Shown: positions 47,962 through 62,600 of the stretch, in pieces | Numbering within the stretch: the stretch's first letter is position 1 | Layout: each line of letters begins with the position of its first letter | DNA from: Campylorhamphus procurvoides | Taxonomy: Eukaryota; Chordata; Aves; Passeriformes; Dendrocolaptidae | Reading direction: 5' to 3' | Assembly (NCBI GenBank): GCA_013396655.1 | Contig: WBMV01007706.1 | Span: 1-64,000, forward strand | DNA: 64,000 bases | The notes under the pieces: model-generated | The model's database searches: none | Seen by the model: the letters and a program-made list of their open reading frames with translations, nothing else | What the model was told of the DNA's origin: nothing | Translations under genes and position numbers: made by a program

Positions 47962-49827
47962 AATGCTAACACTTCACCTCTCTGGAAGAGCATATTGGAC
48001 AGACAGCATATTCTTAAAAAGGGACATGTTCTGTTTAAGGCAATTTTGATGCCAGTGAATGGAATTATATCACCTCCAGAAGAAAGAATGATCTCAAACC
48101 CACAGAAATCAGGGAATGGTCATTCCTGTTGCACACCTTTTCCAGCTGATACCTGGCAGAGGGATGGGTCAGCTCCAAAGAGAGTTCAGGCCAACATAAG
48201 TATGTTGAGAGTGTCAACTTTATTTGACGACTGTGGATTTTTTTTGGTGGTCAGTTCAAAAGCGATGCATGTTCACTGATATATGGATGGACTGAAGTTT
48301 GATTCTTAAATTTCACAAAACTGAGACATTAATGGACTTTTTGCTCTTTTCTAATTGGACTTGGTGAAATCTGTATCTGAATACCAAACCCTGAACCTGC
48401 TTGACCTTTTCATTCTTTCTTTTGTATTAATTCCATTTTAAGCTTCTCTCTTCATGTAGGAAAAAAAAAGTCAAAATTCTGTTAATAGCCAGATTACTGA
48501 GAGAGATAAAAGAGCACAGTATGGGATACAATGGCAAAGAGCATAAATAACACCTTCTAGTTAAGACAGTGAAAGGTGAATGGAAAGCACTTGGAAACTT
48601 TTCACCTTCTCAGTCACAGAGACACTGTTACACAGCCATATGCAGGATCTAAGCCATTGTGAAGGATTCAAAAACACTGGATTCATTAGAAAGCTTTCAT
48701 CATGATTTTCGTTTTCTGCCTAAATCTATCAACTAATTTCTTGCATGCAGGAAGAGATGCAAACAGATAAATACTGAAAAAAATTATTTCATGGGCACCA
48801 CCTGAAAGAGGAAGTCACCTGGCTGTAAGATGTACTCACTGAATGTTTAGCAAAACAGTTTAACCAATTACTGGTGCTTTGGCCCCGCACTTTGGGCCCT
48901 AATGACCTTTTCTCATTTCAACAGGTCCCCTTGGTTTGTTGACGCAGGCCAGCAAAAGAACTAAGGTGAGCAGTGCAGGGTCTTTTCTGCCAAACTCTGG
49001 TGAACAGACTGAGTTACACAGGAAACAGAGAATATTTCCCTTGTGCACTGTTAGAGCTGTGTCAGTAACCAGCCAAGGATACAGTCAACCCATCTCAGAT
49101 CCAAGCACTTCCTATTAAAAAGCTCTTAAGCCTCACAGCATCAACAGTAATGGAATCCATTACATGCAGGCAGCAATGAAATATCACGAGGGTGAAGAAG
49201 AAAAGTGCCATTCTTCATTATACTAAAAGAAAATCCAGAGTACCCACAGGATCATAAGCTGTGATACAGACTTTTGCTGCCACCATAGGGCAAAAAAAAC
49301 CCTGCTAAGCCTTGGGATTTGGGACTGTGGATTTTTTTTCCATTTTAAAGACAATGACTCGTTGAATCCTTGAAGACAGCAATGATCAATGGTTGTAAAG
49401 CACATATGAAACCAGTTCTCAGAGGGATGGATTTCACCATCAGTGATGACTGCTTGTCCTCCAATGTCTGTTTCTTTGGGAAAATCATCTATCAAACACA
49501 GGTGACAGAATTCCCATCATATCTGATCCATGCCAATACTGGCGAATCCATTTCACGTGGACTGAAAGTTGGATGGGACTGAGAGTTGTGCAAGATGAAC
49601 TTGGTGCGTTCAGTTCACACTGAGCCTACTCCATTTTTAGGGGCTCACCAGTCCATCCATGAGCCAGTGCAAAATCCAGGAAGATTCAGGAGTAGGCTGG
49701 AGCCTGAATACCTTCAAGCCTTGCCTTGTTGTCAGCAGAGTGACCCTGGGGCACTAATCATACCAGAAAATTTCAACACTACGCATGGATTGAGTCTCTC
49801 AGCTTCCCAAGGCTGAGCCCTTGAGCA
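47962..49827. repeat. 1.87-kb direct duplication, right copy
   Basis: Same orientation as 46092-47960 and separated from it by one N. After 49827 the sequence continues into unique DNA (GTGAAAGC...). Fourteen of the 19 substitutions between copies fall in the part aligned to 47677-47915 of the left copy; the rest is nearly identical. Confidence 0.97.
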
Positions 49828-50899
49828 GTGAAAGCAAGCCATGCAGTGGGGCACACACACACAGATAAGAATATGTGAGACTTGGAACAAGGTACAAACC
49901 CCCACTTTTTCTTCAGGGTTATCACTACGACAGGATGCAAGGACTGCACATGGAATAAAGACAGGGAAAATCAAACTTTCTGATAGAAACACACAAATAC
50001 AAAAACCAGTAAAATAACTTCTACTCACTGCGGGAGCAAATAAGAGAAATTTGCTTGGTAAAATACTTGAGACATTTAATTTTATGTGCTAAACACAGAA
50101 AAATAATTGTATGCTGAAAGTAAGAACAAAAAAGAGATAGTCTCAGCATCAGAGAGGACAGAATACCTGTGTATAGCACAGGGGTTTATTTTGCTTCACT
50201 TTCCCCAGGTTTGACTGAAAAGGTTCCATGCCAAAGGCTCTCCAGAGTCTAATCTTGTTTTCACCAAAACAAAATGCAAGGGGTAATACTTTTTGTTATT
50301 TGTTTTTTTAAAAATTGACCACTCGAGACTTAAACATTCCCTAACTGAGCAAACAAAAGAACAAAATAACTCAATTTGGATGTTGTGTCTCATGGGAACT
50401 GCCATCTGAGCTCCTTGACTTTCTCCTTCCTTGTTCAGTTCAGACACCACGGCAGGACCACATTTCCCATAGCAGAAAATTCCTATGATGGATCATGTCC
50501 TCTCTCTGGAAGAAACTTGGCTGACAGAGCTGATACTGACGTACTGAGGAGAACAGAAGCTGAGTTACCTGGAAGTCCTGGTAGCACTGGCAGCTGAAGC
50601 ATTTTGACTCCCAGCCAGAAAATTCTTACAGAAAAATTCTCCTTTTCAGTGAGTAAGACAACAACAGATCAACGTATTTTTCTGCTGGCTCTCCCACTTC
50701 CCCCACATTTTTCTTGACCTCCTAAATCCCTGATTTAGTGGTAGAAGAAGGTACCTGTGGCAGCAACTGGCAGAACTTCATGACTTAGATACCTCATTCA
50801 CAATCCCTTGTTCCCTTCCAGGGCAACTGGCTAGTGCTGGGTGAGATAATGGACACAACCTATCTCTGTTTCCACAGCTCTGCAAGGCACAGTGTTTGG

Positions 50900-50949
50900 G
50901 TTATATAATATATAATTATATTATAATTACATTAAAATATATAATATAA
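50900..50949. repeat. AT-rich low-complexity run
   Basis: TATAATATATAATTATATT-type sequence with almost no G or C, located in the FARS2 intron just right of the duplication. Confidence 0.9.
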
Positions 50950-53479
50950 AGACATTACATTCCTCTCCCTGTGAGCCACAGTGTGCAGGTAAGAGGATGG
51001 GAGAAACTCTGGCCATGCTTCTGTCAAACAGTGATATTAATGATTCCATTACTGGTCATTTGTCACAACAGGATCACTCGAAAGGTTCCAACCACTGGCA
51101 ACTGAAATGCCACATGTACTTCTGAGTGACAGCCCATCTCAATAATCTGAGCAAATCCAGCAAGAGAGGTGAATGTGGACTCTTTCAAATGCTATCTGAA
51201 ATATTTATAATAAAAATGTTAAGTGTGATACCTTTTCAGTTCTTCTGAGTGAAAGATCAAAGACAAGAAGTATAAATATTTAGCAGTTTTTTCAGCCAAC
51301 GAGATGTTAATACTAAAGGCTACAAAAAGTATCACTAAAAATAACATTGCTGTCAAATTAAAACATATTTCATAATTGAGTAAAAAGGGAATTTATATGA
51401 GAATTTAAAACAATTCATTCTCCTAAGAACTGAAGATGGATGGGAGTGACAGCTGCTTAGGATGTATCTCCACTGAGCACTAGCAGCAATCAGGCTCTAC
51501 AAAGTCAGAAGGCAGACAAGTGCATGGGAAGGTCTGAAGGCTGTTTTAGACTCTTGTATAGATTTCATCACTGATGTTAGTGGTTTTGTTGAAGTAAAGA
51601 GGAACACAGCTCTGGACTGAGACCAAGAACCTAAATGACTTTTCCAAGGTCACGTAGCAGAGGGGGAACTTGGAAAAGTGCAGGCACAGACCTTTTGAGC
51701 TACCCTTCCCATGCACACACACTTCCAATCACCTTTCTGTTTTGCAAGTTGTACAGTAGCCCTGGAAAGAAAACAGGCTATGGCAGGAAACAGCAACTCA
51801 TCCCATACAGAATGGACAAGGCAGGGAAGAATGGAGAGCCAACATCAGGATAACCAAATATGCTGCTTGTTACGTGGCAAACTAAACCCAAGAGAAAACA
51901 GGATGGGAAGAAGAAGAAGGGAGCAGAAAAAGATGAGTTAACCTGAGACTAGAGGATGGGAGGGATTTTAAAATTGAAAGCAGAGGTTGAGAGAAATCAT
52001 TTGTCCCCTTTTTTTATTGAGGAAAAGCAATACATTAAAAGCACCTGCCCCCATGGCCAGCCTGCAGCACTGGAAGGCAATTTAAAACCATTTCTAGCTC
52101 TGTGTGTGCAAATACAGGGGGTTTCTCTATGGGGCTGCTCACAGTGTATGTCAAAGGGGGTGAAAATTCTGCAGCCACTTGCACAGTTACGTGTTGTTTG
52201 CTATCTCCTTCCAGTCCATAAGGTAATTTTCCCCTCAGAACTGGCAGGTTGTATGAGTCTTAGTCTGGCTAACTGGATTTGTTTTGGAGATGCAGAAATT
52301 CCCTGCTTTCCCTCCCTGAGGATGGAGTGGTTCCACACAGACAGTCACAAGAAACCTGTTCTCATCGTTTTTCTGACAGCTGCTGCCTTGGGAAGACAAC
52401 TCAGGAAAAGTCCTCAGAGTAAGGATTAAAGCACTGGAAACACAGGAAAACTGCATTTTTCCTGGCTGTTCCACATTTCTCCTGCTGGATCCCATTTATA
52501 CAAGTTGTACATTTGGACCATGACTATAGACAGAGAGTCTGGATCTTGTAGGTGAGGCTTGCCTGGCTTTTTGAACGTAATGAAGGGGAAAATGTCCCAG
52601 CATTACTGAAATTAGCCATAAGATGACAACATATGCCAAAGAGGTGCACTGGCCAGAACTTTTAGAGCTGTCAAAATGTTTGGCATGTTGTCCCCTTAAT
52701 ATTATGGATACTCTTTAGAAAAATAAAAATGTGAATGGAGTATGCACAGTGAACACCTCTTAGAGTAAGACAATAAGAGCATCATGCAATAAAACACCAT
52801 GTGGGCATGAAGACTAAAAAGTCAGGGCACAAAATGAGACATAATTCTCTGAGTACAATGAAATTATTGGTCTGCCACTCAAAAAAGGAAAGCAAGCCAT
52901 TGACATATCACACTAGGAAGATCAAAATACCATTTTTGTTAGACTTTACTGAAAAAGGCCAAGTGATCCTCCCACTAGCAGGAATTAATATCAGCAGAGA
53001 AGGAACGAGATTTCAGCACAGAACAGGGAATACAGAGGGAGCACCAGAGTAAACCAAATGTTCTCAAATTGTGCAAGACATGAACTTTGCCCTAAGATAT
53101 TTTAGGAAGGAGCAGAACAAATCTCAGAGCTCTTATCAGTTGTCTTTGAGAGTTCGTAGAGGACAAGTAAGGTAACAAACGTTTGGAAAAGGTCAGAGCG
53201 CCTATTTTTGAAAATGTTAAAAAAAAAGCTAGAAAGCCATAGAAAATACAGACCACTTGCTTTTATTTTAATTTCCCAGAAAGACTCTGGTGCAGCTAAC
53301 AAAATGACTTATAAGCCCAGAAGTCAAAAAATTTAAAACATGGATGTATTGAGTAAATCTAGTCAAAACAAGCTAATTTCCATCTATAAAGGTGTAACAG
53401 GGTAATAAATCAATAAATGAAACAATACATTGAAGGACTGGTGTGTGTACATGCATATGGCACACATCTTCACAGGCAG

Positions 53480-53525
53480 CTAAACCAGATAAGACAACCA
53501 GATAAGAAAACCAGGTAAGACAAAC
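53480..53525. repeat. Short imperfect tandem repeat (about 13-base units)
   Basis: Three near copies of ACCAGATAAGACA-like units in a row (AAACCAGATAAGACA, ACCAGATAAGAAA, ACCAGGTAAGACA). Confidence 0.8.
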
Positions 53526-54129
53526 ATGCCACAACACAAGGATCCACTGGCAGGTCCAAGTAGTTTCAGACAAAGCTCAAAAATCTTAGGAAAAATTTGT
53601 AAACATTATAATGAAAAGCAAGAAAACTACTAAATCAAAGTCATAAAATTGGGTAGTAAAAACCTGTCTTTCTAAATGTTTTACCTTGGAGGGAACTGCA
53701 AAATGTAGATGAGAAAACTGGTGATCAATACTGGTGATTGCTACAAAAAGGTGATATTGGAAATGGCTGTGGTAATTGTCAATAGTATGTTGCTTCTGGG
53801 AGGAGTTCAGCTGAACCTGAAGGATCATTCTTGTAGGGTTCTCCAACCTGACTCCTGGATGATGGAATATTTTCACTAATGGAATAGTGAAGTGTTTGTT
53901 AACTGGTATATTACATTAAGCTGGGTAAAACTGAAGGCAAGAATAGAATAATCTTGACAAACTGAAAGAGCTGAGTAATCCTGACAACCAGACCAAGTGA
54001 AAGCTGCTGTATTTAGCCAAGAAGAACTATCTGCACGCACACAGGATGGGGAACAACTAGGCACAAAGCATCTAAGGACCCCACAGAATCATGAGCTGAA
54101 GATGAACCTGTGATGTCGTTGTGCTGCTT

Positions 54130-54645
54130 TAACCTAAGCAAGCACCACTCTGGGATGAACTGCTGGAATACAGCTGGAATTACATCCCTCTGCCCTACTC
54201 TGCTATGCTGGTTCAGCCAAAGTGCCCTCTGCACAACTCAAGAAAGATGTGAGGCAACTGGAGGTCACTGGGGAGCACTGAGAACAAACAGATGTCTAGA
54301 TAACACAGATCATAAGGAAAGACTGGGAGGCATAAGTTGCTCAGCCTAAAGAACAGAAAGCATGAAAACATGCTTCAAATACATAAAATGCTGCTGCACA
54401 GTTAAGTAATAATCTGTTCATCAACATTCACAAGCAGCAAGAGACAAAAGTAGTGAGCTCATATTGCAGAAATGTTCAGGCTGAAAATTCTCTTGGAAAG
54501 GCAGTGGGGTCCCCATTGCTGGAAATCTTTAAGGGCTGGTTATACAAGTGTCTGTCAGCAATGCTAAAAGTAGAGCTGATCCTGTTTTGGAGTAGGAGGA
54601 TGAACTAGGTGGCAGTACTCTTCAACTCTTTAGCATAACATAATG
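54130..54645 (+). mobile_element. Old CR1 LINE 3' fragment in the FARS2 intron
   Basis: Diverged CR1 words appear in the right order on the plus strand: CTACTCTGCTATGCTGG, TCAAGAAAGATGTGAGGCAA, CATAAGGAAAGACTGGG, TTCAAATACATAAAATGCTG, GCAGTGGGGTCCCCATTGC, CTGGAAATCTTTAAGGGCTG, ATGAACTAGGTGGCAGTACT and TTCAACTCTTTAGCA. This is the end of ORF2 plus the 3' UTR, opposite in orientation to FARS2. Many indels; no usable frame. Confidence 0.75.
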
Positions 54646-57600
54646 TAATGGTCTTTAAAATGCAGAGAGTTACTTGAGTCACAGAGACAGCTCAGTGTGG
54701 CTGCACCTTATCACACATTTGTTTGTCCCCTGAAAGTGATGTAACCTCTTTAGACCAGCATCCCTTTCATTAGCCTTACAGACCAATGCTGAAATGCAGC
54801 AGATAGGAAAGCAAAGTGCTGCTCAGTTGTCTTTCACTGCCTAAGCCAATAAAAAAGCCCCAATCACCCAAACAAAAAAACCCAGAAAAGTCCACTCTCC
54901 AAGACAGCATCCCAAAGGGAGAATGTCACTCAACTGCTTGTCCCATTTGCTTCAGGGCTGAGAGATGTCTTAGGAAAGCTCTAAGGAACAGCCACAGAAG
55001 ATCCTCAGTATCCTTGATAGGCTGAACTGCATTTTCCTCTTTTAAGCTTTTCTGAGTTTATATCAAGAGGTTAACCCTTTGCTTTCAGCTTGCCAAGTTC
55101 ACATGCAACCCCAGGCAATTTTAAAACAAGGGCAAAGTCCTCCTTCCAACTAAACAATGTTGTAAACAAGCCTATTGAAATTCTGCACCCCAAGGCAATT
55201 TGGGGAAGTCCAGGGACTAGGAGACACCTGAGATGCCAATCCTTAAATGAAGTTGTGGCTGGCTGGCCCCAGCTCTGGGCACTGTGGCCTTCTGACATAG
55301 AAGCTGATTAACTTTATGCCCTGTTGCTTACTCACTGTACCTGTTCCTTATGTATTCAATGGCTGTGAGGAAGGAGCTGCCTCCATTTTACCTGCCTACA
55401 TTGCCTTCTGCATCACAGCATGAGAAGCCACCCCAATAACCCATGTACTTTTATGAGAATATGTGTATGTAGGTGTATATATACATTCATAGACGTTGCT
55501 GCAAAGGCTAGGGTTTTTATTAACCTTTGGAAGTTTGCTTGGCCTGATAAGATGATCAGTTTTTGGGAAATCTTGATGTTTACTAAATAATTTTCAGGGA
55601 TTAAATGTTGATTTCATGGAAGTTCCATTGCATATGTGTTCTTACATGAAATATGAAGTTGCCAAGGAACAAATAAATTAATTATGACTTATCCTTTACA
55701 GTAACAAAGAATGGATTAATGGGGGCACGTACTAGTTTGAAAGTACTGCAGTCTGTTCCCTGAAATGCAGGCTCTCTTAGCCAAGCCTAAGATGCACATT
55801 CTCCTTTCTCCTCAAAAGAAAAGATGAAATTCTTGACATGACTGTCTGAATCACAGCAGAAACACTCATGGATGCCACAGGTTCCTGCACCACAGTCCCA
55901 CAAACCTGCCTCCCTTGGAGGTACTTCAGTGTAAATCACAACTATTAATCCAGATGACTAACTGAAAAGAACTCAAGTTATTTCAGTACTGACTTTAGAG
56001 CTAGAGAAGAGGTGACTGGCATTTATTGTATGACCTTAAACACCATCATCTCTGCTTGTAGATTTTCTTCATTTGAACTACAGTAATATACAAGGAAGGA
56101 GATGTTCCTTTGAGATTGTAAGTGGCTACATCTAAACAGTCACCTTGACAAATGTCACAGAGAGGTCATACCATGAAGATCAGCAGAGTTTGTTCTCTAC
56201 TTTGCCTAATTTGACACACCTAGCCAGGATGGCAGCTGTTCTAATGTTATGTTTCAAAACACACACAGTACCAAGGAATATGAAGATTATTAGACACCCA
56301 CTGCTGAGAGGGTTGCAGTGCTATTCATGCTCCCTTCTGCATCCACCATGTCTCTGCACTGCACTCACATGGACAAACTCTGTCCCCAGCCAGGGACACC
56401 AGCTCTCTGCAGAGATGGCTGAACCAGCACAGGTGCTGTGTGTGTGGATTCACCATGAGAATATACCTCCTTAAAGGAAAGAGATGATAGGGAATACACC
56501 CTAGCCATTAAAGAGGAAGAAGATGGAGACTACAATACCCCTGTGACATTTTGCAATGTAGTCTCTACCAAAAGGTGAAGACACAGGGACACAGTCTGGA
56601 CAACCCAGTAAGATCAGATCACTGAGCAGCATGAAGTAGATAGATACCTGCAGATCTCATTCCTAAAACCCATACAGGTTTTCATCCACTGTATCATGAT
56701 ACTTGATGACATTATCCCCCATCTGAGGAAAGGTTAAAATGATCTCACCCCTGATGACAATTAATCCACCACAGAAGGCAAAGCATCAGTCCCAAAGCAC
56801 AGGTTACATGGGACTTGGACAGTTATAGGACAGTGAAAACATTCATAAGCTGGATGAAAGGTCTCTTATACTGCTCGCACATCTGCACTGGCAGGGACAA
56901 GCCTAGTCTCCTGTATCACAACAGATCTCAGTTCTGGATATCCCACAGCACATCACAGAAACTCCACAGGGAAGCATGGAAAGAATCTGGATCAGGCTTA
57001 GCATTCACCCACAGAGCCCATGGTTAGATCCATTCTGTCTTGCATCAATCTTTCGGGTTTGCTGTTGCTATTTTTGGTTTTGTTTTTTAAAGATTGAGCC
57101 TGCATCTATTTTCTTTCCCACAAATACTGGCTGAGCATTTCAGTAGCATCTGGGTGAGGCAATGATGCCAAGCAGCAGTGCTGTTTGCACAAATCCTTTT
57201 CCAATCCAGTCTCCAGGTGCTTCTCAGGTTTGCCCTACTGCAGTAAACCAGCACATCTGCCCGAGTGGCTGCACGTGTGATGAACCACATTAGCAAGCTG
57301 ATGTGGTTGAAAATTACTAAATTCCCAGTCTGGTTCAGTGAATGACCACACCAGCTGCTGTGCCAGCACAGTGCAGGGGTGAGAACAGCACAAAGCTGCC
57401 AGGAAAAATATGTGGAAACAGGGGCTAAAATCACGAGCTGGTAATCCACTGAATCCACATAATCACTAGAGCACATCCTTTTTTCCTCCAAGTTCATGTA
57501 CAACCATGTTATACATCAAAACAAGACTCAGATATAAGGGAGAGGAAAAAAACCCCATCTGGCTGTCCCCAGCAAAAGCTGAGTCCAAGCTCCTGACCTA

Positions 57601-59585
57601 TTCCCACTGAAGGCAATGGGATGACATCTCTTTCTGCCAACAGAGGATTCAGCTGACGTTTTACAAAACAAGAGGGACAGGTCCCTGGGTAGCAATGTTT
57701 TTAAAGCTGATCAGCAGAAGCAGCCAGTCAGATCCTCTCCTTAAAAATGATGATACACCAGTTTAGTTAGGAAATGAATGAATGTGTTCAGGACAGCATG
57801 AGAAGAGGTGAGCAGACACAGCTATGACAGCTGAACTCTGCAACACTGCAAAGACTTTTGCCATCACAGAAGCCTGAGGCCAGTGGTCTGAGCAGACCTT
57901 AGGTGTGTAGGGCTCTTCACAGGGCCTGTGTTCTAGCACAAATTTCATTCCATGCAAGTGAAGTTGTCCCTTCTGACAAACACAATACACATCCTGGGAA
58001 GGAAGGCCCATGTTTGTAAGCTCAGTGTTTCAGTATTTCACCAAATATGGCAACAATCCTTAAGAAGTTACTGCCATTAATCTATTCAAAATCACTGCCT
58101 TTAGCTACTCCCCTGTATTGTGGGACACCAGCCCAAGCTGACTGACAGCTTTTGGACATTAAAAGGCAAGGTTGGATAGAAGTAGGGTGTGGGGATCAAG
58201 AGACAGCAATACTAATGGTGAATCACTCATTTGCTGAGAGAAGGCATGGCTGCCTTTAATGAGTACTTACATGGAGGATGTGAGCTAATGTAAGTGGGAC
58301 TGTTATGAAACTTAACTATGAGATACTTTGAGTAATGATCTATAAAGCTGCTAACTGGATTCAGTAAGTTGTTGAGTCATTGCCATATAAGACTGGGCTG
58401 CTCCGAATGGCATACAAAATCCATATGGCTAAAGACATGAAGTGGTTTGTTTTTTGTTAGAGAAGTTGAAAATGAGCATACTTGTACATGGATTTTCAAG
58501 AATAAAAAATTAATAATAAAAAAAATAGCCACAAGTATGTACCATCCACACTAACAATATTGTGTCATTTAGATTTTAATTAAAGATATCCTGAGATTAA
58601 GACTAAGCAGGCATGGAATTAGCATGGATTTTTAATGTTCTGATAAAAAAAAACCAGAGTATGTTCTCTGCACTGAAGTATCTATTATGACATCAATCAT
58701 ACTTTACTCAAAGTAAAACGAAGGCTGGGCAGAAGGATGCTGGGTACTACACATAAATCACTGATCTTTCACCTTTTAGAATATTTTCACATTCCAACTG
58801 AGATGCTAAATGAGCTTAGTGTTTAACACACAAAAAAAGAGAACTTAACAGCACTATGGATATAACTCATTCTGGAGTAACTACTCAGGCAAACACCCAG
58901 GGCTGAGCTAGTCAGACAACTCTATTATCTTTCAGCTGAAGAAAGTGTGATTAGTGGAGGAAATGTCACATTTACACTTAAAAATTGGTTCAAAGGCAAC
59001 TTGTATCTTTTTGGCACCACTCAGCCATTTAAAAAGTACTGTAAGAGAAAAGAAGCAGAGATAGCAAAGAGCACTTCTTTTTATGATTTCTCACCCTTGT
59101 ATTAAGCCACCAAGTTCAGCATCTCCTCAGCTGGCATTTCCCAGGCAGTAGGGCTGGATTGCTCCTCTCTGGTCCTCAGGGAAGCAGTGCCAGGGCTCTT
59201 GGAGATGAAGGCTCAGCACACAGAGCAGCATCAGCCCGTGGTGCAGCACAGAGCAAGGGGAAGCTGCATCTTCTCCACTCCCTCTGCTGTGAAAGGTGAG
59301 AGGAGGTCTCTGCAGCTACTCTGTAGAACGTGGGAAGGGACAAAGGCAGCCAAACCGGATGGAGGAGGAACATTTGCTAACAAATACGCGTCTCCAGAGA
59401 ATTCTCCTCAAGGGTCACATTGACAGCAGTGAATATAAAATGAGCATCTCTTCTGAGGATGCCCATGCACACTCACCACTAATACAATCAGTGTCCCTCC
59501 CAGCTGCAGCACTGTCTTGAGCAGTGCAACAACACTCAGGACCACTACACAGGGACACTCTGCAGCCCTGGGGGGTTTTATGGTT

Positions 59586-59630
59586 GGGTTTTGTTTGTTT
59601 GTTTGTTTTGGTGTTTTGTTTTGGTTTTTC
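59586..59630. repeat. (GTTT)n low-complexity run
   Basis: GTTT units degenerate into GTTTTG units, within the FARS2 intron. Simple sequence only. Confidence 0.9.
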
Positions 59631-62600
59631 CTTTAAATGACAACTACTCCCAGTCTTCTTTTTCTGGCTTTTCACTCTTTGGGTTTTTTTTCCCTTCTAC
59701 TTTTCATTTTGACTTGGCATTTGCTGGCAATGAGCTGCGAATCCTGTACACGGAGCCAACTAAAGTTACTTGGGAAATTCAAGGGAAACGAGCTGTAAAA
59801 CTAACCAAAAACTACTTTCAGCACAGAGGTAGCAATTTCACAGTCACCCTCACTTGTAGCCCCCTGGAAAAATCACACAACCCAAGAAGCATAGGATGGA
59901 CTTGGAGATGATTCACAATTCCATCTCCCTGCTGTGCTTGTACTTGGCACCCCATTTTCAATTTCTTTACAGTAGCACCTTTGATGTGCCTTTTTTTTTT
60001 TTTGACATGCCAACCCTTTTAATGACCTTTGAAAAATGGAGGACTGTATGTCAAACAGAACACCACAAAAGATCAACTTGTTTTAGATGAACCTGATCCA
60101 CCCATACTGAAATTCTGATGGCAAATGATCACAGCAGGCAAATTTGGCTCATGGCATAGCCCCCCCTGTGCCTGCATTCACTGGGCCACAGATATCCCAC
60201 CTGAAGTGTTGTGTGGCTTGCAGAGGTCACCACTATAAGAATGAATGGACTGGGATGAAACTGTAGAGTTGTTTTCATCAAGAAATGAACCAAACCCAGC
60301 CTTTGTTGGAAATTTACTCTCTCTTGTGTTGCAAACATACCCAGGCACACATAGAGTAACTATGATGTTCACTGGCTTTGCCATTTCTATTCAGGACAAG
60401 CCCTCTCTCTCCTTTCTCAAACAAGCAGAAACTAGGCACACTTGGTTTTAAGAGGTAGAAAGCAGCACTGAAAGCAGGTTCAAGAAAGCAAAGTACTGAC
60501 AAAAACCAGCTGGTCTTTTCCTAGTAACCAAGAAGAATATCTCAAGAATTACAGATGAAGCCAAAATGAAATTTAGGTGTACTCACATACTGTGATGCTT
60601 GAGCTACAGAGAATTACTGAGTTCCCATTCATCAGCTGAACTGCTGAAAGCAACCATGTTCATGTTTCTATCCATACCAGCAATACAGTAAAATACACTA
60701 ACTTAAACTGCTCCATTAAAAAATATTTAAGAAAGCAAAACTTCCAGGCTATGCAGATGAGCAGAGGGGTGGCAATTCATTCAGCTACAAAAATAGGATC
60801 AATTCCAATTACAAGCTCATACCTTATTTATAGCAGCCTGGCCTGCCTAAACTAACATATTCATCTCTGATAAACATCAGATATCTCTGACCATGGTGGG
60901 ATATCAGAAGGGGAAGCAGAGCTGAGAAGGACACTGAGTAACAAGGACTTGCTGAATGTTATTTAATGAATCATTTAACCAGATTGTATGTGAAGTGAAA
61001 TGCAGGCACCTCCCTCAGCCTTCCCAAGAGCCTCAACTCAATAGAAACTCCCATCCAAATAAAGGGCTCTGAAATCTCTGAAGAACGAAATACAAGCATT
61101 TGACACACCTGGATTTTGTGTGCTGGACCATCTCTGTGAACACCTGTAATCCTGCAGGACTGCTCAACTCTTACGTGAGACAACGTGGCTTCCTAATTAA
61201 TCTGGCAGTGTGGAGTGGCAACACAGGCCACGACAAAACTCCTACTGCGGACCTCAGAAAATAAGGAGGGTAAAACTTTGTGCATAAATGCTTTACAATA
61301 TATTTATTGAAGTAGTATATTGTGTGTCCTTTTCATCAGATATTTCAATACAGGAAAAAGCAGTCTGCTATGAAACATCCGAGTGACTGAATGGGTGGTT
61401 TCAGACTTGAGAGCAATGACCACTAGCTGATTTGTCACCCTCAGGCTTATGAGGCAAAAAAAAAAGTCTGTTTCCCCTCATCCATCATGGTGTAGAGAGG
61501 AACAGGTCTAAACACAAATATGATCAGTCTAAACTGCAATCTTTGATATAGCTATGCCTGCAAGGTTACCTGCAAAACTGAAAGGCAGAAACTAACTTTT
61601 TGCATGAAAAGGCCAACCTCCCAGAGAAGATAAAGGACATCTGTGTGACTTCTTTGCTAGACATCCTCCAAAGCCATAGATTATTCTCTTTCCACAGCAC
61701 ATACCAAAGCTTCTTCCTCTGGAAAGAGAAGGCAGCAAGGACTGACAGAGCAGCAGCCCTTGCCCTGCTCACTCCTGTGGCAGCACCATCCTTGCTTTAT
61801 AACCACACAGCTGATTGTGCAGGCAAGTGACACCCACTCACCTGAAGCACAACCCTCCTCCCTGCTTTTTTTTCTGGAGAACAGGTTCTCAGCTACATCA
61901 ATCCCCTGGATGCCATAACACAGGGAATGAAATGAGTGAAGGAGTGAAGACTGGGAATAGTTAATCAGAACACCAGTGTTTGCCATAGCCTAAGATCACT
62001 GTTCCAGGGCCAAACCCAGAGAATCTGCCAGCTCAAATTCTTGCTTTGGGTTCTTATAAGCAATATTCAACACAAGATATGATGTCTTCAGTGGGTACCA
62101 CCTAGGACCAGTGTTTGAACTTCTTAACCTGACCTTTCTTAAGTCTGACAGGAAACATCCCTCATATTCCTGTAACTTTGGTGTGAGTGATCACCATGTG
62201 GATGACACTGCTTGCTTGCAGCCCATATGAGAACTGAGAGAACACTGAAGAGGGTCCACCTTCCAACACATTAATGTTGGAAGCAGTTCTTTTTCTATTC
62301 CTCATGCTTGCAGAGACTCCTGGGAGAGCAAATAGAAGCTTGTGGGATTTGGGCTGTTTGTCTGGCTGGAGGCATGAGAGAATCTGATTCATTTGTGCTT
62401 CCTTTCCGAAACACGACAGCCATCAAACGATCACAAAGCAGTGCCACGATTAGAGAAGTGATCACAGGCAAATGTGGGGATGCCCACACAGCAAACCTGC
62501 CCTGCTGCTTCCTGGGGAGGTTTGCAGCCCATGCCAGGTTCTGTACTGCTGTGTCACACTGCTCCCTGTCCTCAAACCAGCTCATGCAGAGTCTTTCTAA

